64,000 nucleotides of DNA from Mycobacterium sp. 852014-52450_SCH5900713 (GTDB taxonomy: Bacteria > Actinomycetota > Actinomycetes > Mycobacteriales > Mycobacteriaceae): positions 81,174 to 145,173 of the forward strand of contig NZ_LZIL01000034.1 of the NCBI RefSeq assembly GCF_001667075.1, in the 5' to 3' direction. The position numbers were made by a program, and so were the translations under genes. Under the pieces are notes generated by a model. The model saw nothing but the letters and a program-made list of their open reading frames with translations. It was not told the DNA's origin and did not search any database. Below are positions 1-8,704 of the stretch, piece by piece (within the stretch, counting starts at the first letter, position 1; the number at the start of each line of letters is the position of its first letter).

Positions 1-36
1 CGTCCAGTGTGGGTTCGAATCCCACCGAGGGCACCA
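1..36 (+). tRNA. tRNA 3' end (partial, probably tRNA-Leu)
   Basis: Only the 3' part of a tRNA lies in the window. A T-arm is clear: stem GTGGG at 9-13, loop TTCGAAT at 14-20, stem CCCAC at 21-25. It is followed by the 3' acceptor strand CGAGGGC, discriminator A and an encoded CCA ending at 36. The anticodon is outside the window. The bases before the T-arm look like the end of a long variable arm, and a GCCCTCG acceptor with discriminator A would fit a leucine tRNA. The isotype is therefore an inference; the tRNA itself is not in doubt. Confidence 0.9.
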
Positions 37-363
37 CAGGCGGGACAGACAAGCAACGGCCCGTCAGGGCGTACCGGTGGCCCGGATCGAGTTGCCTCGC
101 CTACCGATGCCAGCTGAGGTGACCCCGGCCCGGCATCCCCGCGAAACCGGTGCCTCCAAGCCCCAGGTTTGTTAAATGCGGAAAATCCGTGCCAAAGGTA
201 TGAACTCGCCCGAATTTAAATACCGCGCGCAATAAAGGGCACAGTTGCATTCAAATAGAATCGCGCCGGTTACACGATGAATTCATGCCATTTTCGGGGC
301 CCCGCCGAGGCGCCAATCAGCGACCTATGACGCGCCAAGCGCGGCCGGGTTGCGACTGCCGCG
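37..363. other. intergenic stretch between tRNA and small ORF
   Basis: This 327-base stretch has no convincing coding frame. It lies between the 3' end of the tRNA and the 3' end of the small minus-strand gene, so it is a convergent spacer. Its right half, about 165-265, is AT-rich for this genome and contains a short dyad CGGAAAATCCG at 179-189. I see no T-tract terminator and no recognisable RNA gene. Confidence 0.5.
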
Positions 364-567
364 TTAGCGGCTAATGCACACTTGTTCTTCCGAGTGCACC
401 ACGTTGACCTGCATCGGATCGTTCTGCATCGAGTCGGTGGCCACCCGCAACAACGAGCCCGCCCCGCCGCATCCGACCCCACAGGCGGGGGTTGCCGCCG
501 CGGTGCACGCCAGCATTAGCGCGATCCCGATCCTGCTGCTGAGACTTGCCACACCGCACCCCCGCAT
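364..567 (-). CDS. small exported Cys-rich protein, unrecognised
   Basis: This is a 67-residue reading frame, or 62 residues if translation starts at the GTG at 552, which has a GGGGG tract about six bases upstream. The N-terminus is a typical export signal: Arg near the start, then a hydrophobic run around residues 13-20 (GIALMLAC) and a small-residue stretch ending TPAC. The mature part has further cysteines and no recognised domain. About four fifths of its codons end in G or C, as expected for a real gene here. Cys at the end of the hydrophobic run suggests a possible lipoprotein, but the lipobox is not canonical. I do not recognise the family. It stands alone, divergent from cya with an AT-rich spacer between. 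Confidence 0.5.
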   Translation of the reverse strand: MRGCGVASLSSRIGIALMLACTAAATPACGVGCGGAGSLLRVATDSMQNDPMQVNVVHSEEQVCISR

Positions 568-643
568 TAGAGGAACACATGACCCACATCACAGCCCGAC
601 ATATGTTTAATAACACGTCGGATAATTTTGTAAACCCCTTCAG

Positions 644-668
644 CGGAAAATCTTTTTTTAATTTTCCG
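644..668. promoter_or_regulatory. AT-rich hairpin upstream of cya
   Basis: A perfect 8-bp inverted repeat, CGGAAAAT at 644-651 and ATTTTCCG at 661-668, encloses a 9-base loop rich in T. It sits in the AT-rich divergent spacer between the small exported-protein gene and cya. The CGGAAAATC core recurs at 179-187. It may be an operator or part of the cya promoter region; the sequence alone does not say which. Confidence 0.4.
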
Positions 669-764
669 ATGCCCCGAAGCGCCAGCCTGTCGACGGGCAT
701 CCGGCGCGTCGTCGGGACCCATTGACTGGCCCACGAACCGAGCTCAGCGGTTACGCTTTTGAAT

Positions 765-2105
765 GTGGCGGCTAAGAAGTGCGGCGCCCCACCCGTGTCA
801 GCCGGCTCGGCGAGACGCCCGGACTGCGTAGCCGCAGTGCGGGCGCAGACCCGCGACCGCAATCAGCACTACGCCGCCAGCGCCGCCCGCCGGGCCCGGA
901 TCCTGACTATCACCTCGTGGCTGGCCGTCATGGTGAGCGTGAGCTTCGTGCTCGTGCAGATCCTGGGCGGCACCTGGCTGTGGCAGGTCAGCTCGATCAA
1001 CATCCTCGGCGCGATGATCTTTGCGATGGTCCCGTGGCTGCAGCGATTCGGCGAACTGGTTGCCCCGCTTACCTTTATGGGCGCGGCGTACGTGTCCGTC
1101 GTTGCCAGCTGCGTGGACGTCGGCACCGGGTCGGGCGCCCAGTTCTTCTTCCTGGTGGGCGCCTGCATCGTCGTGTTGTTACTGGGGATCGAACACATCG
1201 TGCTGGCGTCCGCGCTGGCCGCCATCGCCGCCGGCCTCATCGTCGCCGTCGAGTTCCTGGTCCCCCGCGACACCGGGCTGCAGCCGGCCTGGGCCCAATC
1301 GACCGGTTTCATCGTCACGGCGATTTCCAGCGTCGTGATGGTGGTCGTGACGGTGTGGTTCGCCCTGCGTGACACCGCGCGCGCCGAGGCCATGATGGAA
1401 ACGCAGTACGAGCGTTCGGAGGCGTTGCTGGCCAACATGTTGCCGGCCAGCATCGCCGAGCGGCTCAAGGAGCCAGACCGCAGCGTCATCGCCGACAAGT
1501 TCGACGACGCCTCCGTCCTGTTCGCCGATATCGTCGGATTCACCGAGCGGGCCAGCGGCACGGCCCCGGCCGACCTGGTGCGGTTCCTGGACCGGTTGTA
1601 CAGCGCCTTCGACGCACTGGTGGACAGGCACGGACTCGAGAAGATCAAAGTCAGCGGCGACTCCTACATGGTGGTCAGCGGCGTTCCGCGCGCCCGGTCC
1701 GACCACGCGCAGGCCCTCGCGGACTTCGCGCTCGACATGGCCAATGTTGCGGCCGGACTGCAGGATCCGCACGGCAACGCGGTTCCGCTGCGGGTGGGCA
1801 TGGCATGCGGACCGGTGGTCGCCGGCGTGGTTGGTTCCCGGCGCTTCTTCTATGACGTGTGGGGTGACGCGGTCAATGTCGCGTCCCGGATGGAATCCAC
1901 CGACTCGGTCGGCCGAATTCAGGTGCCCGAAGCCATGTACGAGCGCCTCAAGGACGACTTCGTGCTGCAGGAGCGCGGCCACATCGACGTCAAGGGCAAA
2001 GGCCTCATGCGCACCTGGTATCTGATCGGGCGCAAGGCGGCCGGCGAAACCACCGAGGAAACCACCGATCTGCTGGCAGGGGATTCGCGCACGGCCCACG
2101 TGTAG
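765..2105 (+). CDS. cya: membrane-anchored class III adenylate cyclase
   Basis: The protein would convert ATP to cAMP at the inner face of the membrane, working as a homodimer. The N-terminal half has about six hydrophobic segments between residues 40 and 205. A cyclase-transducing linker (around SEALLANMLP) leads into the catalytic domain. Metal-binding aspartates fall at D255 (FADIVGF) and D299, the adenine-selecting pair at K295 (KIKVSGD) and D364 (FYDVWGD), and the transition-state pair at N371 and R375. All six canonical residues are present, so it should be active. The arrangement and 446-residue length match M. tuberculosis Rv1625c. I chose the GTG at 765 because it gives an N-terminus like that protein; a TTG two codons upstream is possible. 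No strong ribosome-binding site is visible. Confidence 0.95.
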   Translation: MAAKKCGAPPVSAGSARRPDCVAAVRAQTRDRNQHYAASAARRARILTITSWLAVMVSVSFVLVQILGGTWLWQVSSINILGAMIFAMVPWLQRFGELVAPLTFMGAAYVSVVASCVDVGTGSGAQFFFLVGACIVVLLLGIEHIVLASALAAIAAGLIVAVEFLVPRDTGLQPAWAQSTGFIVTAISSVVMVVVTVWFALRDTARAEAMMETQYERSEALLANMLPASIAERLKEPDRSVIADKFDDASVLFADIVGFTERASGTAPADLVRFLDRLYSAFDALVDRHGLEKIKVSGDSYMVVSGVPRARSDHAQALADFALDMANVAAGLQDPHGNAVPLRVGMACGPVVAGVVGSRRFFYDVWGDAVNVASRMESTDSVGRIQVPEAMYERLKDDFVLQERGHIDVKGKGLMRTWYLIGRKAAGETTEETTDLLAGDSRTAHV

Positions 2106-2152
2106 CCCAAAGTGCCCTATACCCAAGGCAGCGTTTGTGTCACACTGCGGCC

Positions 2153-2725
2153 ATGCAAACCACACCTGGATCTCCCCCTGCTCCAAGTTTGTTGCCGCAT
2201 CTGTGGAAATCGACCCTGTTGTCGGGAATTCTGTCGCTGGCCCTCGGTGTACTGATCTTGGCTTGGCCCGGAAGAACCATCGTCGTTGCCGCCATCTTCT
2301 TCGGCGCCTACCTTCTGATCACCGGTGTTGCGCAGGTGATCTTCGCGTTCAGCCTGCACGTCTCGGCGGGCAGCCGGATCTTATTGTTCATCAGCGGCGC
2401 GGCGTCGCTGATCCTGGCAATCTTGGCATTCCGCCATTTCGGCAACGCAATCCTGTTGTTAGCCATCTGGATTGGCATCGGGTTCATCTTCCGCGGCGTC
2501 GCCACGACGGTCTCGGCCATTCAGGACCCGCACCTGCCGGGGCGGGGATGGGCGATCTTCATCGGCCTCATCAGTCTGCTCGCCGGCATCGTCGTCCTGG
2601 CGTCACCGCTCGAATCGATTGTCACGCTGGCGCTGGTGGTCGGGGTCTGGTTCGTGGTCCTCGGCATCTTCGAGATCGTGTCGTCCTTCGGCATCCGCAA
2701 GGCCTCGAAGACACTGACCCCCTGA
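2153..2725 (+). CDS. HdeD/DUF308 family membrane protein
   Basis: This 190-residue protein consists almost entirely of about six hydrophobic helices arranged as repeated pairs separated by short loops, the pattern of the HdeD/DUF308 family. Phe and Gly are frequent in the helices. It corresponds in position to Rv1624c of M. tuberculosis, between cya and cydA. The biochemical function of the mycobacterial protein is not known; E. coli HdeD is linked to acid resistance, which cannot be carried over directly. ATG at 2153 starts just before the first helix. Only 47 bases separate it from cya, so co-transcription is likely. Confidence 0.85.
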   Translation: MQTTPGSPPAPSLLPHLWKSTLLSGILSLALGVLILAWPGRTIVVAAIFFGAYLLITGVAQVIFAFSLHVSAGSRILLFISGAASLILAILAFRHFGNAILLLAIWIGIGFIFRGVATTVSAIQDPHLPGRGWAIFIGLISLLAGIVVLASPLESIVTLALVVGVWFVVLGIFEIVSSFGIRKASKTLTP

Positions 2726-2758
2726 GGCGGCTCTGAAGTAGCGCCGCCCCTGGCTCTT

Positions 2759-2777
2759 CTACTACACTTCGTAGTAG
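2759..2777. promoter_or_regulatory. BlaI/MecI-like dyad upstream of cydA
   Basis: A perfect inverted repeat, CTACTACacttcGTAGTAG, has 7-bp arms and a 5-base spacer and ends 37 bases before the cydA start codon. The TACTAC/GTAGTA arms resemble operators of the BlaI/MecI repressor family. The usual S. aureus site has a 4-base gap between these arms, so the match is similar, not exact. Placement between promoter and gene suggests repression of the cytochrome bd operon. Confidence 0.55.
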
Positions 2778-2814
2778 CCGTGTCGTACGGCTCTGCAGTC
2801 TCGGGAGATGACAG

Positions 2815-4287
2815 ATGAATGTCGTCGATATTTCGCGGTGGCAGTTCGGTATCACTACCGTCTACCACTTCATCTTCGTGCCGCTCACCATCGGTTTGGC
2901 GCCCCTGCTTGCGGTCATGCAGACGGTATGGGTGGTCACGGATAACACCGCGTGGTACCGGCTCACCAAGTTCTTCGGCAAGTTGTTCCTGATCAACTTC
3001 GCCATCGGCGTGGCGACGGGGATCGTCCAGGAATTCCAGTTCGGCATGAACTGGAGCGAGTATTCGCGGTTCGTCGGCGACATCTTCGGCGCGCCGCTGG
3101 CCATGGAGGGCCTGTTCGCCTTCTTCTTCGAGTCCACCTTTATCGGGTTGTGGATTTTCGGTTGGGGACGGCTGCCGAAGCTGATCCATCTGGCCTGCAT
3201 CTGGATCGTCGCGATCGGCGTCAATGTGTCCGCGTTCTTCATCATCGTCGCGAACTCGTTCATGCAGCATCCAGTTGGCGCGCACTACAACCCGGCAACA
3301 CATCGTGCCGAGCTGGACAGCATCACCGCGCTGCTCGGCAATAACACTGCGCGGTGGGCGTTTACCCACACGGTCACCGGTGCATTGCTGACCGCTGCGA
3401 CGTTCGTCGCGGCCATCAGCGCGTGGTTCCTGGTCCGTTCGCGCCGCCCGGCGACCGCCACCCCCGCCGCGGAATCGGACGCGCGCTCCATGTTTCGGCC
3501 GGCGGCCGTCCTGGGGTGCTGGGTGGTGTTGCTCGCGGCCGTCGGCCTGTTCTTCACCGGTGACCGCCAGGGCAAGCTGATGTTCGTCCAGCAACCGATG
3601 AAGATGGCGTCGGCGGAGTCGTTGTGTGGCACCGAGACCGACCCCGACTTCTCGATTCTCACCGTCGGCACGCACAACAACTGCGACAGCATCACCCGCG
3701 TCATCGAGGTCCCCTACGTGCTGCCGTTCCTCGCGGAGGGACGGACCAGCGACGTGACGTTGCAGGGCGTGCGCAATATCCAGCAGGACTTCGAGCAACG
3801 ATTCGGCCCAAACGACTACCGGCCCAACCTGTTTGTCACCTACTGGTCGTTCCGCGCGATGATCGGGTTCCTGGCCGTTCCGATATTGTTCGCGCTGGCC
3901 GCGCTCTGGCTCACCCGCGGTGGCCGAGTGCCCAACCAGCGGTGGTTCTCCTGGCTGGCGCTGCTGACCATTCCCACGCCGTTCCTGGCGAACATTTCCG
4001 GGTGGGTGTTCACCGAAATGGGACGGCAACCCTGGATCGTCGCACCGAATCCGACCGGCGACCAACAGGTTCGGTTCACCGTCCGTGAGGCCGTCTCACA
4101 CCATGCGCCCGGCATGGTCGTCACCTCCCTGGTGACGTTCACCCTCGTCTACGCGGTGCTCGCGGTCATCTGGTTCTGGCTGCTCAAGCGGTACGTCACC
4201 GAAGGGCCGCGGGAACACGACGCCGAACCGGCTCCCCCGCCGGCACCCCATGACGACGAGGTGGCGCCGCTCTCGTTCGCCTACTAG
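2815..4287 (+). CDS. cydA: cytochrome bd oxidase subunit I
   Basis: CydA is the quinol-oxidising, heme-carrying subunit of cytochrome bd, an alternative terminal oxidase of the respiratory chain. Key residues are visible: H18 (TVYHF) as heme b595 ligand, E98 and E106 in the MEGLFAFFFES stretch, H185 (WAFTHT) and the methionine in FTEMGRQPW as the heme b558 ligands. The GRQPW signature is intact. Roughly nine membrane spans are expected over its 490 residues. The loop between the histidine and the GRQPW helix is of the short type found outside E. coli. GGGAGA lies about seven bases before the ATG. It begins a cydA-cydB-cydD-cydC operon. Confidence 0.98.
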   Translation: MNVVDISRWQFGITTVYHFIFVPLTIGLAPLLAVMQTVWVVTDNTAWYRLTKFFGKLFLINFAIGVATGIVQEFQFGMNWSEYSRFVGDIFGAPLAMEGLFAFFFESTFIGLWIFGWGRLPKLIHLACIWIVAIGVNVSAFFIIVANSFMQHPVGAHYNPATHRAELDSITALLGNNTARWAFTHTVTGALLTAATFVAAISAWFLVRSRRPATATPAAESDARSMFRPAAVLGCWVVLLAAVGLFFTGDRQGKLMFVQQPMKMASAESLCGTETDPDFSILTVGTHNNCDSITRVIEVPYVLPFLAEGRTSDVTLQGVRNIQQDFEQRFGPNDYRPNLFVTYWSFRAMIGFLAVPILFALAALWLTRGGRVPNQRWFSWLALLTIPTPFLANISGWVFTEMGRQPWIVAPNPTGDQQVRFTVREAVSHHAPGMVVTSLVTFTLVYAVLAVIWFWLLKRYVTEGPREHDAEPAPPPAPHDDEVAPLSFAY

Positions 4288-4321
4288 GCCGGGACCGACA
4301 AACTCAGAAAGGGGCTGACCG

Positions 4322-5362
4322 ATGGGACTCCAGCAGTTGTGGTTCGGCATCATCGGGTTGCTGTTCCTCGGTTTCTTCGTTCTGGAGGGCTTCGATTTCG
4401 GCGTAGGCATGCTGATGGAACCGCTCGCCCGCGTGGGAATCGGCGAGGCCGAACCCATTCGGCGCACGGCGCTCAACACCATCGGCCCGGTCTGGGACGG
4501 CAACGAAGTGTGGCTGATCGTGGGTGGCGCGGGCATGTTCGCCGCGTTTCCCGGCTGGTATGCCACCGTGTTCTCCACCCTGTACCTGCCGCTGCTGGCC
4601 ATCCTGTTCGGGATGATCCTGCGCGCCGTGGCGATCGAGTGGCGCGGCAAGGTCGATGACACAAAGTGGCGCGGCTGGGCCGATTTCGGCATCGCCGCCG
4701 GTTCCTGGCTGCCCGCCGTTTTGTGGGGCGTCGCCTTCGCCATCCTCGTCCGCGGCCTGCCGGTGGACGCCGACGGGCAGGTCAACCTGTCGATCACCGA
4801 CGTCCTCAACGCTTACACGCTGCTGGGCGGCTTGGCCACGGCCGGACTGTTTCTGCTCTACGGAGCGGTGTTCATCTCGCTGAAGACCTCCGGGGCCATC
4901 CGCGAAGACGCCCACCGGCTGGCGGTCTGGCTGTCGCTGCCGGTGACCGGACTGGTTGCGGGCTTTGGCATCTGGACACAACTGGCCTACGGCAAGGGCT
5001 GGACCTGGCTGGTACTCGCCGCCGCCGTGGTGGCGCAGCTGGCGGCGGTGTTGCTGGTGTGGCGGCGCATCTCCGACGGCTGGGCGTTCGCCTGCACCGC
5101 GGCCGTCGTTGTTGCGGTGGTAATCCTGTTGTTCGGCGCGCTGTACCCGAACCTGGTGCCGTCCACGCTGAACAAGCAGTGGAGCCTGACGATTTACAAC
5201 GCCTCGTCGACGCCGTACACCCTCAAGGTCATGACGTGGGTGACCGCGTTCATGGCTCCGCTGACGGTGGTATACCAAGCGTGGTCGTACTGGGTGTTCC
5301 GGCAACGGATCTCGGCGGACCGGATACCGCCGTCCATCGGCCTGGCGAGGCGGGTGCCCTGA
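4322..5362 (+). CDS. cydB: cytochrome bd oxidase subunit II
   Basis: CydB pairs with CydA to form the cytochrome bd membrane complex; it carries no heme ligands of its own but is needed for assembly and quinol oxidation. The 346-residue protein has the family opening (QQLWFGIIG) and the conserved FDFGVGML and GPVWDGNEVW segments, with about eight to nine hydrophobic helices. AAAGGGG lies eight bases before the ATG, a good ribosome-binding site. It follows cydA after 34 bases. Its stop codon overlaps the proposed cydD start. Confidence 0.98.
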   Translation: MGLQQLWFGIIGLLFLGFFVLEGFDFGVGMLMEPLARVGIGEAEPIRRTALNTIGPVWDGNEVWLIVGGAGMFAAFPGWYATVFSTLYLPLLAILFGMILRAVAIEWRGKVDDTKWRGWADFGIAAGSWLPAVLWGVAFAILVRGLPVDADGQVNLSITDVLNAYTLLGGLATAGLFLLYGAVFISLKTSGAIREDAHRLAVWLSLPVTGLVAGFGIWTQLAYGKGWTWLVLAAAVVAQLAAVLLVWRRISDGWAFACTAAVVVAVVILLFGALYPNLVPSTLNKQWSLTIYNASSTPYTLKVMTWVTAFMAPLTVVYQAWSYWVFRQRISADRIPPSIGLARRVP

Positions 5363-7050
5363 GCGCGACCGATTCGCCGCCCGGCTCGAGAGCGCGGGGC
5401 CCACTGGACCCGCGACTGTGGCAGGCATCTAGCGCCCTGCGCCGCTACCTGACCGCGACGGTGTGCTGCGGGGCGGTGATCTCCGGCTGCGCGGTCGGCT
5501 CGGCGATCGTGCTGGCGGGTGTGGTTGCCCGAGCCGTCAGCGATCGCTCGGCGCACGGCCTGCGCGTCTGGCTCGTGCCGCTGTCGGTCCTGTTGCTGCT
5601 GTGGACCCTTCGCACGTTGGCGCACTGGTTGCAGGCCCGGTTGGGTCAACGCGGCGCCAGCGCGGTCATCGCCGATCTGTCCGGTCAGGTGCTCACGGCG
5701 GTGACCGCCCGCCAGCCCGGTGAGCTCGCCGGCCAGCGGGATGCCGCCGCGGTGGTGGTCACGCGAGGCCTCGACGGCCTACGCCCCTACTTCACCGGAT
5801 ACCTGCCCACGTTGCTGCTCGCCGGGATCCTCACCCCGGCCACCGTCGCCGTCATCGCTCTCTACGACCTGAAATCGGCGGCGATCGTGGCGATCACCTT
5901 GCCGCTCATACCGATTTTCATGGTCCTGATCGGGCTGGCAACCGCCGACCGGTCGGCGGCGGCCCTGGCCGCGATGACGACACTGCAGGGGCGCTTGCTC
6001 GATCTCATCGCCGGCATCCCCACCCTGCGGGCGCTGGGACGCGGTCGGGGCCCGGAGCGCCGCATCGCCGAACTGGCTGCCGCCCATCGCCGCTCGGCCA
6101 TGGCGACGCTCCGGATCGCGTTCCTGTCAGCACTGGTGCTGGAACTGCTGGCGACGCTGGGCGTGGCTCTGATCGCGGTGGGGATCGGATTCCGCCTGGT
6201 GTTCGGCGAGATGACGCTCGCGACCGGCCTCACTGTGCTGTTGCTGGCGCCCGATGTCTACTGGCCGCTGCGCCGCATCGGCGTGGAATTCCATGCCGCA
6301 CAGGACGGAAGAACCGCCGCAGACAAGGCCTTTGCCCTCATCGGCGAGCCAGCCCCAGCAAAGGCCCGAGGTGAGACGGTCACCGCCCGCGGGGCGGAAA
6401 TCCGCCTCGACAGGCTCAGCGTCGCCGGTCGCGACGGCAACGCGCCGCACGACCTCGCCGGGCTCATCGAACCGGGCGCGGTGACGGTGCTGACCGGGCG
6501 CAACGGTGCCGGCAAAAGCACGACCCTGCAGGCGATCACCGGGGTCACCGTCCCGTCCTCGGGCCGGGTCACCGTGGCCGGCGTCGACGTCGCCGATCTG
6601 GAGCCGGGCGCCTGGTGGCGGCAGTTGTCGTGGCTTCCGCAGCGCCCGGCGCTCGTCCCGGGCACGGTGCGGGACAACCTGGTCCTGTTCGGCGAGCTGG
6701 ACCACCTCGAAACGGCTTGTGCAGCATCCGATTTCGATACGGTGCTGGCCGAACTGCCCGATGGGCTGGACACGGTGCTCGGCCGTGGCGGCGTCGGCCT
6801 GTCACTGGGGCAGCGGCAACGGCTCGGCCTCGCCCGAGCGCTCGGATCGTCCGCGCCCGTGCTGCTGCTCGACGAGCCCACCGCGCACCTCGACGCGAAC
6901 GCCGAGGAACGCGTGTTGCGGGCCATCGTGGAGCGCGCCCGTTCGGGTGCGACCGTCGTCGTTGTCGGGCACCGCGCACCGGTTCTGGCGATCGGTGACC
7001 GGGTGGTCGAGGTGGTCGCCGACAGTGGGGTGCGTTATGTCCCGGCCTGA
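5359..7050 (+). CDS. cydD: thiol reductant ABC exporter CydD
   Basis: CydD is one half of the CydDC heterodimeric ABC exporter of glutathione/cysteine-type reductants, needed for cytochrome bd assembly. Six membrane helices fill the first two thirds, followed by an ATPase domain with Walker A GRNGAGKST, signature LSLGQRQR, Walker B VLLLDEPTAHLD and the H-loop histidine in VVGHRAP. The start is unusual: between 5281 and 5461 the frame has no ATG, GTG or TTG. A CTG at 5359 overlaps the cydB stop as CTGA, mimicking the ATGA couplings common here, and leaves a sensible cytoplasmic N-terminus (563 residues). The alternative GTG at 5281 would overlap cydB by 82 bases, and the GTG at 5461 would cut into the first helix. 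Confidence 0.93.
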   Translation: MSATDSPPGSRARGPLDPRLWQASSALRRYLTATVCCGAVISGCAVGSAIVLAGVVARAVSDRSAHGLRVWLVPLSVLLLLWTLRTLAHWLQARLGQRGASAVIADLSGQVLTAVTARQPGELAGQRDAAAVVVTRGLDGLRPYFTGYLPTLLLAGILTPATVAVIALYDLKSAAIVAITLPLIPIFMVLIGLATADRSAAALAAMTTLQGRLLDLIAGIPTLRALGRGRGPERRIAELAAAHRRSAMATLRIAFLSALVLELLATLGVALIAVGIGFRLVFGEMTLATGLTVLLLAPDVYWPLRRIGVEFHAAQDGRTAADKAFALIGEPAPAKARGETVTARGAEIRLDRLSVAGRDGNAPHDLAGLIEPGAVTVLTGRNGAGKSTTLQAITGVTVPSSGRVTVAGVDVADLEPGAWWRQLSWLPQRPALVPGTVRDNLVLFGELDHLETACAASDFDTVLAELPDGLDTVLGRGGVGLSLGQRQRLGLARALGSSAPVLLLDEPTAHLDANAEERVLRAIVERARSGATVVVVGHRAPVLAIGDRVVEVVADSGVRYVPA

Positions 7051-8704
7051 TCCGCTGTTGGCGGCCGCGCCCCTGCTGCGGCCCCGACTTCCCCGGCTAT
7101 TTGCGGCGATCGCGCTGGGTGTGCTTTCGCTGGGCAGCGCGCTCGCACTGGCCGGTGTCTCGGCCTGGCTCATCACGCGGGCCTGGCAGATGCCGCCGGT
7201 GCTGGACCTGTCGGTCGCGGCCGTCGCGGTGCGCGCTTTCGCGATTTCGCGGGGGGTGTTGCACTACTGCGAGCGGCTGGTCACCCACGACGCCGCGCTG
7301 CGCGCGGCCGGCACCGCCCGGGCGGGGATCTATCACCGGCTGGCCCACGGGCCGGCGGCGGCCGCCGTCCGGCTGCACAGCGGCGAGCTCGTCACCCGCG
7401 TGGGCTCCGATGTCGAAGAACTGGCCAACGTGCTGGTGCGTGCCGTGGTGCCGATCGGGGTCGCGGCGGTGCTGGGGCTGGCGGCGACCGTGGTGGTCGC
7501 GGCCATCTCGCTGCCGGCGGCGGCGGTACTGGCGATCTGCCTGCTGGTCGCGGGCCTCGTCGCACCGCGGTCGGCGGCGAGGGCCGCGGCCAGCCAGGAA
7601 AGCCTCGCCCGGCAGCATCATTCCGACCGCGATACATCTGCGATGATCGCTCTGGAACACGCACCCGAGCTCCGTGTCGCCGGCCTGCTCCCCCGCATCA
7701 TCGCCGAATCGCAACGCCGCCAACGCGCGTGGGGCGCGGCGCTCGACGCGGCCGCCAGGCCTGCCGCCCTCGCCGAGGCCGCGCCGACGGCCGCAATCGG
7801 GGCCAGCGTGCTCGGCTCGGTGGTGGCCGGTATCTGGCTGGCCCCTTCGGTCGCGCCCACGACGCTCGCCGTCCTGATGTTGTTGCCGCTGTCCGCCTTC
7901 GAGGCGATGACATCCTTGCCCGCCGCCGCGGTCCAGCTGACGCGATCGCGCATCGCCGCCCGCCGCCTGCTGGACCTGACGGTGAGCGACCGCCCGCATC
8001 AGCCCGAATCGCCTGCGGCCCAACCGCGCCCCGGCGCCGCGCTGTCCGCCAACATTCGGGCCGGGCACGCCGGAGCCGCCCGCTCGAACCGCATCACGCT
8101 GGAGCTGCCCCAGGGTGCCCGGCTGGCGGTCACCGGCGCCAGCGGGTGCGGCAAGACCACGCTGCTGATGACGCTCGCCGGGCTGCTTCCGCCGCTCGAG
8201 GGGCGGGTGCGGCTCGGCGGCACCGATCTGACCGCCTTCCACGAAGACGACTTGCGCGGCGCCGTCAGCTTTTTCGCCGAGGACGCGCATATCTTCGCCA
8301 CCACGGTTCGAGACAACCTGCTGGTGGCCCGCGGCGACTGCCGGGACGCCGAACTGGAGGTCGCGCTGGGCGCGGTCGGGCTGGGCGCCTGGCTCGCCGG
8401 TCTGCCCGAGAACCTGTCGACGGTGTTGACCGGTGGCGCGCAGGCGCTTTCGGGCGGTCAGCGCAGGAGGTTGCTACTGGCGCGGGCGATGCTCTCGCCC
8501 GCCCGGATCGTGCTGCTCGACGAGCCGACCGAACACCTGGATGCCGCCGACGCCGAACCGATACTCCGCGACCTGCTGGGGCCGAATTCCCCGCTGATGT
8601 CGGCCGATCGGACCGTGGTGGTGGCCACCCACCACCTGCCCGAAAGCATCGGGTGTCGCGAACTGCACCTCGGTGCGCTCAGAGGTGACGCCGGCGCGGC
8701 ATGA
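7037..8704 (+). CDS. cydC: thiol reductant ABC exporter CydC
   Basis: CydC is the partner of CydD in the exporter. The 555-residue protein has six predicted membrane helices, then an ATPase domain with Walker A GASGCGKTT, signature LSGGQRRR and Walker B IVLLDEPTEHLD. The H-loop histidine is in VVATHHLP. The ATG at 7037 overlaps the end of cydD by 14 bases, consistent with coupled translation. The 3' end overlaps, on the opposite strand, the end of the DUF2156 gene by 26 bases. Confidence 0.96.
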   Translation: MSRPDPLLAAAPLLRPRLPRLFAAIALGVLSLGSALALAGVSAWLITRAWQMPPVLDLSVAAVAVRAFAISRGVLHYCERLVTHDAALRAAGTARAGIYHRLAHGPAAAAVRLHSGELVTRVGSDVEELANVLVRAVVPIGVAAVLGLAATVVVAAISLPAAAVLAICLLVAGLVAPRSAARAAASQESLARQHHSDRDTSAMIALEHAPELRVAGLLPRIIAESQRRQRAWGAALDAAARPAALAEAAPTAAIGASVLGSVVAGIWLAPSVAPTTLAVLMLLPLSAFEAMTSLPAAAVQLTRSRIAARRLLDLTVSDRPHQPESPAAQPRPGAALSANIRAGHAGAARSNRITLELPQGARLAVTGASGCGKTTLLMTLAGLLPPLEGRVRLGGTDLTAFHEDDLRGAVSFFAEDAHIFATTVRDNLLVARGDCRDAELEVALGAVGLGAWLAGLPENLSTVLTGGAQALSGGQRRRLLLARAMLSPARIVLLDEPTEHLDAADAEPILRDLLGPNSPLMSADRTVVVATHHLPESIGCRELHLGALRGDAGAA

